Shown here piece after piece: positions 4,361 to 6,072 of a stretch of 6,072 nucleotides of DNA. Location of the stretch: assembly GCA_016926135.1 (NCBI GenBank), contig JAFGPH010000488.1, forward strand, positions 1 through 6,072, given 5' to 3'. The position numbers and the translations under genes were made by a program. The notes below the pieces were generated by a model. That model had not been told where the DNA came from, searched no databases, and worked only from the letters and a program-made list of their open reading frames with translations. Position 1 is the first letter of the stretch. Each line of letters begins with the position of its first letter. The stretch comes from Deltaproteobacteria bacterium (lineage in GTDB: Bacteria > Desulfobacterota > DSM-4660 > Desulfatiglandales > HGW-15).

Positions 4361-6072
4361 TCTTGAACGGTTCCGGGCGGTGCCTCCCGAAGGAGGTTCA
4401 TCTCCCAGAGCCCGATTAATGCCTCTCGGCATGCTTCTTCAAAGGCACGGTACTCCATGTTCTCTCCATATCGCTCAAAGAGGGTGCCCGTGATTTTATC
4501 CACCGTGGCCGACCCGTCGCACAGGACCAGAAACTCCTTTCCGAAGTCGTTGATCTGCGTGACCTCCAGTTGATTCCCCTCCTGACGGAACACGAGCCAG
4601 GTCGGATCAAGGGGGTACTCCGCCCTGAAAACTCCCGCCTTCATGTCCTCGATGATGGCAGGGACGTTCCTTTCAAAGCCCCGCACCACCACGTTCCCCC
4701 TGCGAAGGGGCATCCAATTGGAGAGGCGGCAGAGATCGATGTTGCCCGCCCGCTCCGCCTGAGTGAACCTGCCCGCCTCCAGGGCGGCCTTCTCATAGGC
4801 CAGAACGTCCTTCAGATGAGCCCACCCCGCTGCGTGGTCTCCGCCCTGCACAGACAGGACAAAGGGCGGGAAGTGTCGGTAGCACTCGGGGGCGGTAAGG
4901 GTCATTCCTTCCCTGTTCTCCCTGACCCTGACCCATTCCATCCACTCCAGAAACAGCTCACTCACCGATCTTCCTTCAGCGATACTGAGGAGCAGGAAGG
5001 TCTTTGGATAGAGGTTGACCATCAAAGGGAAATAGCTCGTAATCGTATAAAGCGCGGAAAGAGACATTCCCCTGCACGATACGTTGTAGAAACTGCTGAA
5101 CAGAAAGGGGTCGCTTCGGATCAGGTCCTCGTCCGAGGCAAGCCTGTGCCCCCCGTCGAACTCCAGCCCCAGGGAGAAATAGGTGTCCACGCCTCGGATC
5201 AGCCCCTCGTGAACCTTCTCATGGAGTTCCGTTCCCGGCAGCACGGTGGGCATCTGGATCAGGGGATTGCTGTTTCCCTGGATACCCGTCTTCAGGGCCA
5301 GTTTCAGGGTCTCGTCCACGTCCTCCCTCTCCTCCTCGGGAAACCCGATCACGAAGCTGAGGGTGGGCACCATGCCCTGATCGGTGGTCTCTTGTACCCG
5401 CTGATAGAGGATGCCCTCGTCAATGTGCTTCCGGATGAAGGACAGGGTCCTCTTCGAGCCCGAGTCGATGCCGTAGCACATGGACTCGCAGCCTGCCTCC
5501 CGCATCAGGGCCAGAAGCCGTTCATCGACCGTATCCAGCCTGGATATGCAGTACCAGGGAAGACGGTTCAAGCCTGCGGTGATGACCTCTTGGCAGAATT
5601 CCTCCACAAAGGTGCGCTCCGCCGTGAACTGATCGTAGGCCAGGAGAAAGCACTCCGCGCCGTACTTCTCGTGAAGTTGTCTCATTTCGAGCACAAGGCG
5701 ATCCACGGAAAAGGTCCTGGTCCTCCTGCGCCACAACCGTGACTCCGAGCAGTACACGCAACGGTGGGGGCATCCCCGGCCCACCTCCAGGATGGCGATG
5801 CTCCGGGGGATCCCGCAGGCGTCCCGGTATACGGAAAAGGGCGGGACAAGACGGTAATCCGGAATGGGCAGGTGATTCAGATCGGGGATGAGGTCTCTGT
5901 CCGGGTTTCGCACAATGTCGCCCCCCCTGCGAAAGGTAAGCCCGGCCACCGTGTTCAAGTCCCGGTCCTTCTCATACGCCTCAACAAGTTCCCGGAAGGT
6001 GATCTCCCCCTCTCCCCTGATCACCCCGTCGATCCAGGGGAAGGAGCAAAGGGTTCTTTCGTCCACAAATGA
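4351..6072 (-). CDS. Cobalamin-type radical SAM enzyme with C-terminal PqqD-like (RRE) domain (partial, N-terminus outside the window)
   Basis: The frame stays open to base 6072, so the GTG at 6066 is not a convincing start; the gene continues off the edge. Residues are counted from that GTG codon. The first part, FPWIDGVIRGEGEITFRELV and then LNHLPIPDYRL (64-74), is the junction typical of B12-binding radical SAM proteins, so a cobalamin-binding domain is expected upstream (inference). The radical SAM core has C99, C103 and C106 in GRGCPHRCVYC, which bind the 4Fe-4S cluster, and later YGIDSGS and VIGFPEEEREDVDETL. A less familiar stretch follows (about 300-480). Residues about 487-560, with VTQINDFGKEFLVLCDGSATV and ALIGLWEMNLL, resemble the PqqD winged-helix fold that recognises RiPP leader peptides. 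The repeat-peptide gene starts four bases after its stop. Likely role: peptide modification such as C-methylation, thioether formation or another radical-based change. The reaction cannot be told from sequence. Confidence 0.88.
   Translation of the reverse strand, partial: SFVDERTLCSFPWIDGVIRGEGEITFRELVEAYEKDRDLNTVAGLTFRRGGDIVRNPDRDLIPDLNHLPIPDYRLVPPFSVYRDACGIPRSIAILEVGRGCPHRCVYCSESRLWRRRTRTFSVDRLVLEMRQLHEKYGAECFLLAYDQFTAERTFVEEFCQEVITAGLNRLPWYCISRLDTVDERLLALMREAGCESMCYGIDSGSKRTLSFIRKHIDEGILYQRVQETTDQGMVPTLSFVIGFPEEEREDVDETLKLALKTGIQGNSNPLIQMPTVLPGTELHEKVHEGLIRGVDTYFSLGLEFDGGHRLASDEDLIRSDPFLFSSFYNVSCRGMSLSALYTITSYFPLMVNLYPKTFLLLSIAEGRSVSELFLEWMEWVRVRENREGMTLTAPECYRHFPPFVLSVQGGDHAAGWAHLKDVLAYEKAALEAGRFTQAERAGNIDLCRLSNWMPLRRGNVVVRGFERNVPAIIEDMKAGVFRAEYPLDPTWLVFRQEGNQLEVTQINDFGKEFLVLCDGSATVDKITGTLFERYGENMEYRAFEEACREALIGLWEMNLLREAPPGTVQERR

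Noticed and set aside
4348..4363. Plus-strand bases resembling the 3' end of 16S rRNA (GGATCACCTCCTTTCT)
   Set aside because: There is no rRNA sequence upstream. The bases are the complement of a perfect Shine-Dalgarno sequence, which necessarily looks like the 16S tail.

Overview
This is a GC-rich bacterial chromosome segment. The mreB tail at the left edge points to a rod-shaped, probably Gram-negative bacterium. The cobalamin-type radical SAM gene at the right edge suggests an anaerobe or facultative anaerobe. A Desulfobacterota-like (deltaproteobacterial) source would fit the codon use and gene style, but the sequence does not fix the lineage.

Layout. Bases 2-118 (+) are the last 38 codons of mreB. 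A non-coding gap with several short hairpins and a 15-bp tandem duplication follows (119-374). Next is a complete M3-family oligoendopeptidase F gene (375-2153, +). The rest of the window reads on the minus strand and looks like one operon, transcribed from right to left: a cobalamin-type radical SAM enzyme with a C-terminal PqqD-like domain (from beyond base 6072 to 4351), a 51-residue Cys/His-rich repeat peptide (4346-4191), a Trm112-like plus class I SAM methyltransferase (3982-3041), and an M19 membrane-dipeptidase-type hydrolase (3066-2083). The dipeptidase and pepF genes converge and overlap by 71 bp at their 3' ends.

Main discovery. Between the radical SAM gene and the methyltransferase gene lies a small open reading frame with an exceptionally strong Shine-Dalgarno sequence. 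It encodes a 16-residue N-terminal segment followed by seven tandem pentapeptides: four Cys-His-Ala-Pro-Ser, then three Cys-His-Ala-Pro-Ala. The seven 15-base units are all different, yet they differ only at third codon positions plus the one base that changes Ser to Ala. That is the signature of selection on the peptide. With a radical SAM enzyme carrying a PqqD-like peptide-binding domain directly upstream and a methyltransferase and peptidase downstream, this looks like a RiPP (ribosomally synthesised, post-translationally modified peptide) system with a repeat-type precursor.

Proposed working model (inference): the precursor is translated at high level, its short leader docks on the C-terminal PqqD-like domain, the radical SAM/B12 centre modifies repeated Cys, His, Ala or Pro positions, the methyltransferase adds a methyl group to the product or a partner, and the M19 enzyme trims the leader or product or hydrolyses dipeptides. 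A 15-bp hairpin behind the precursor gene could keep precursor mRNA more abundant than the downstream enzyme message. The mature product is unknown. Metal binding, antimicrobial activity and signalling are all possible.
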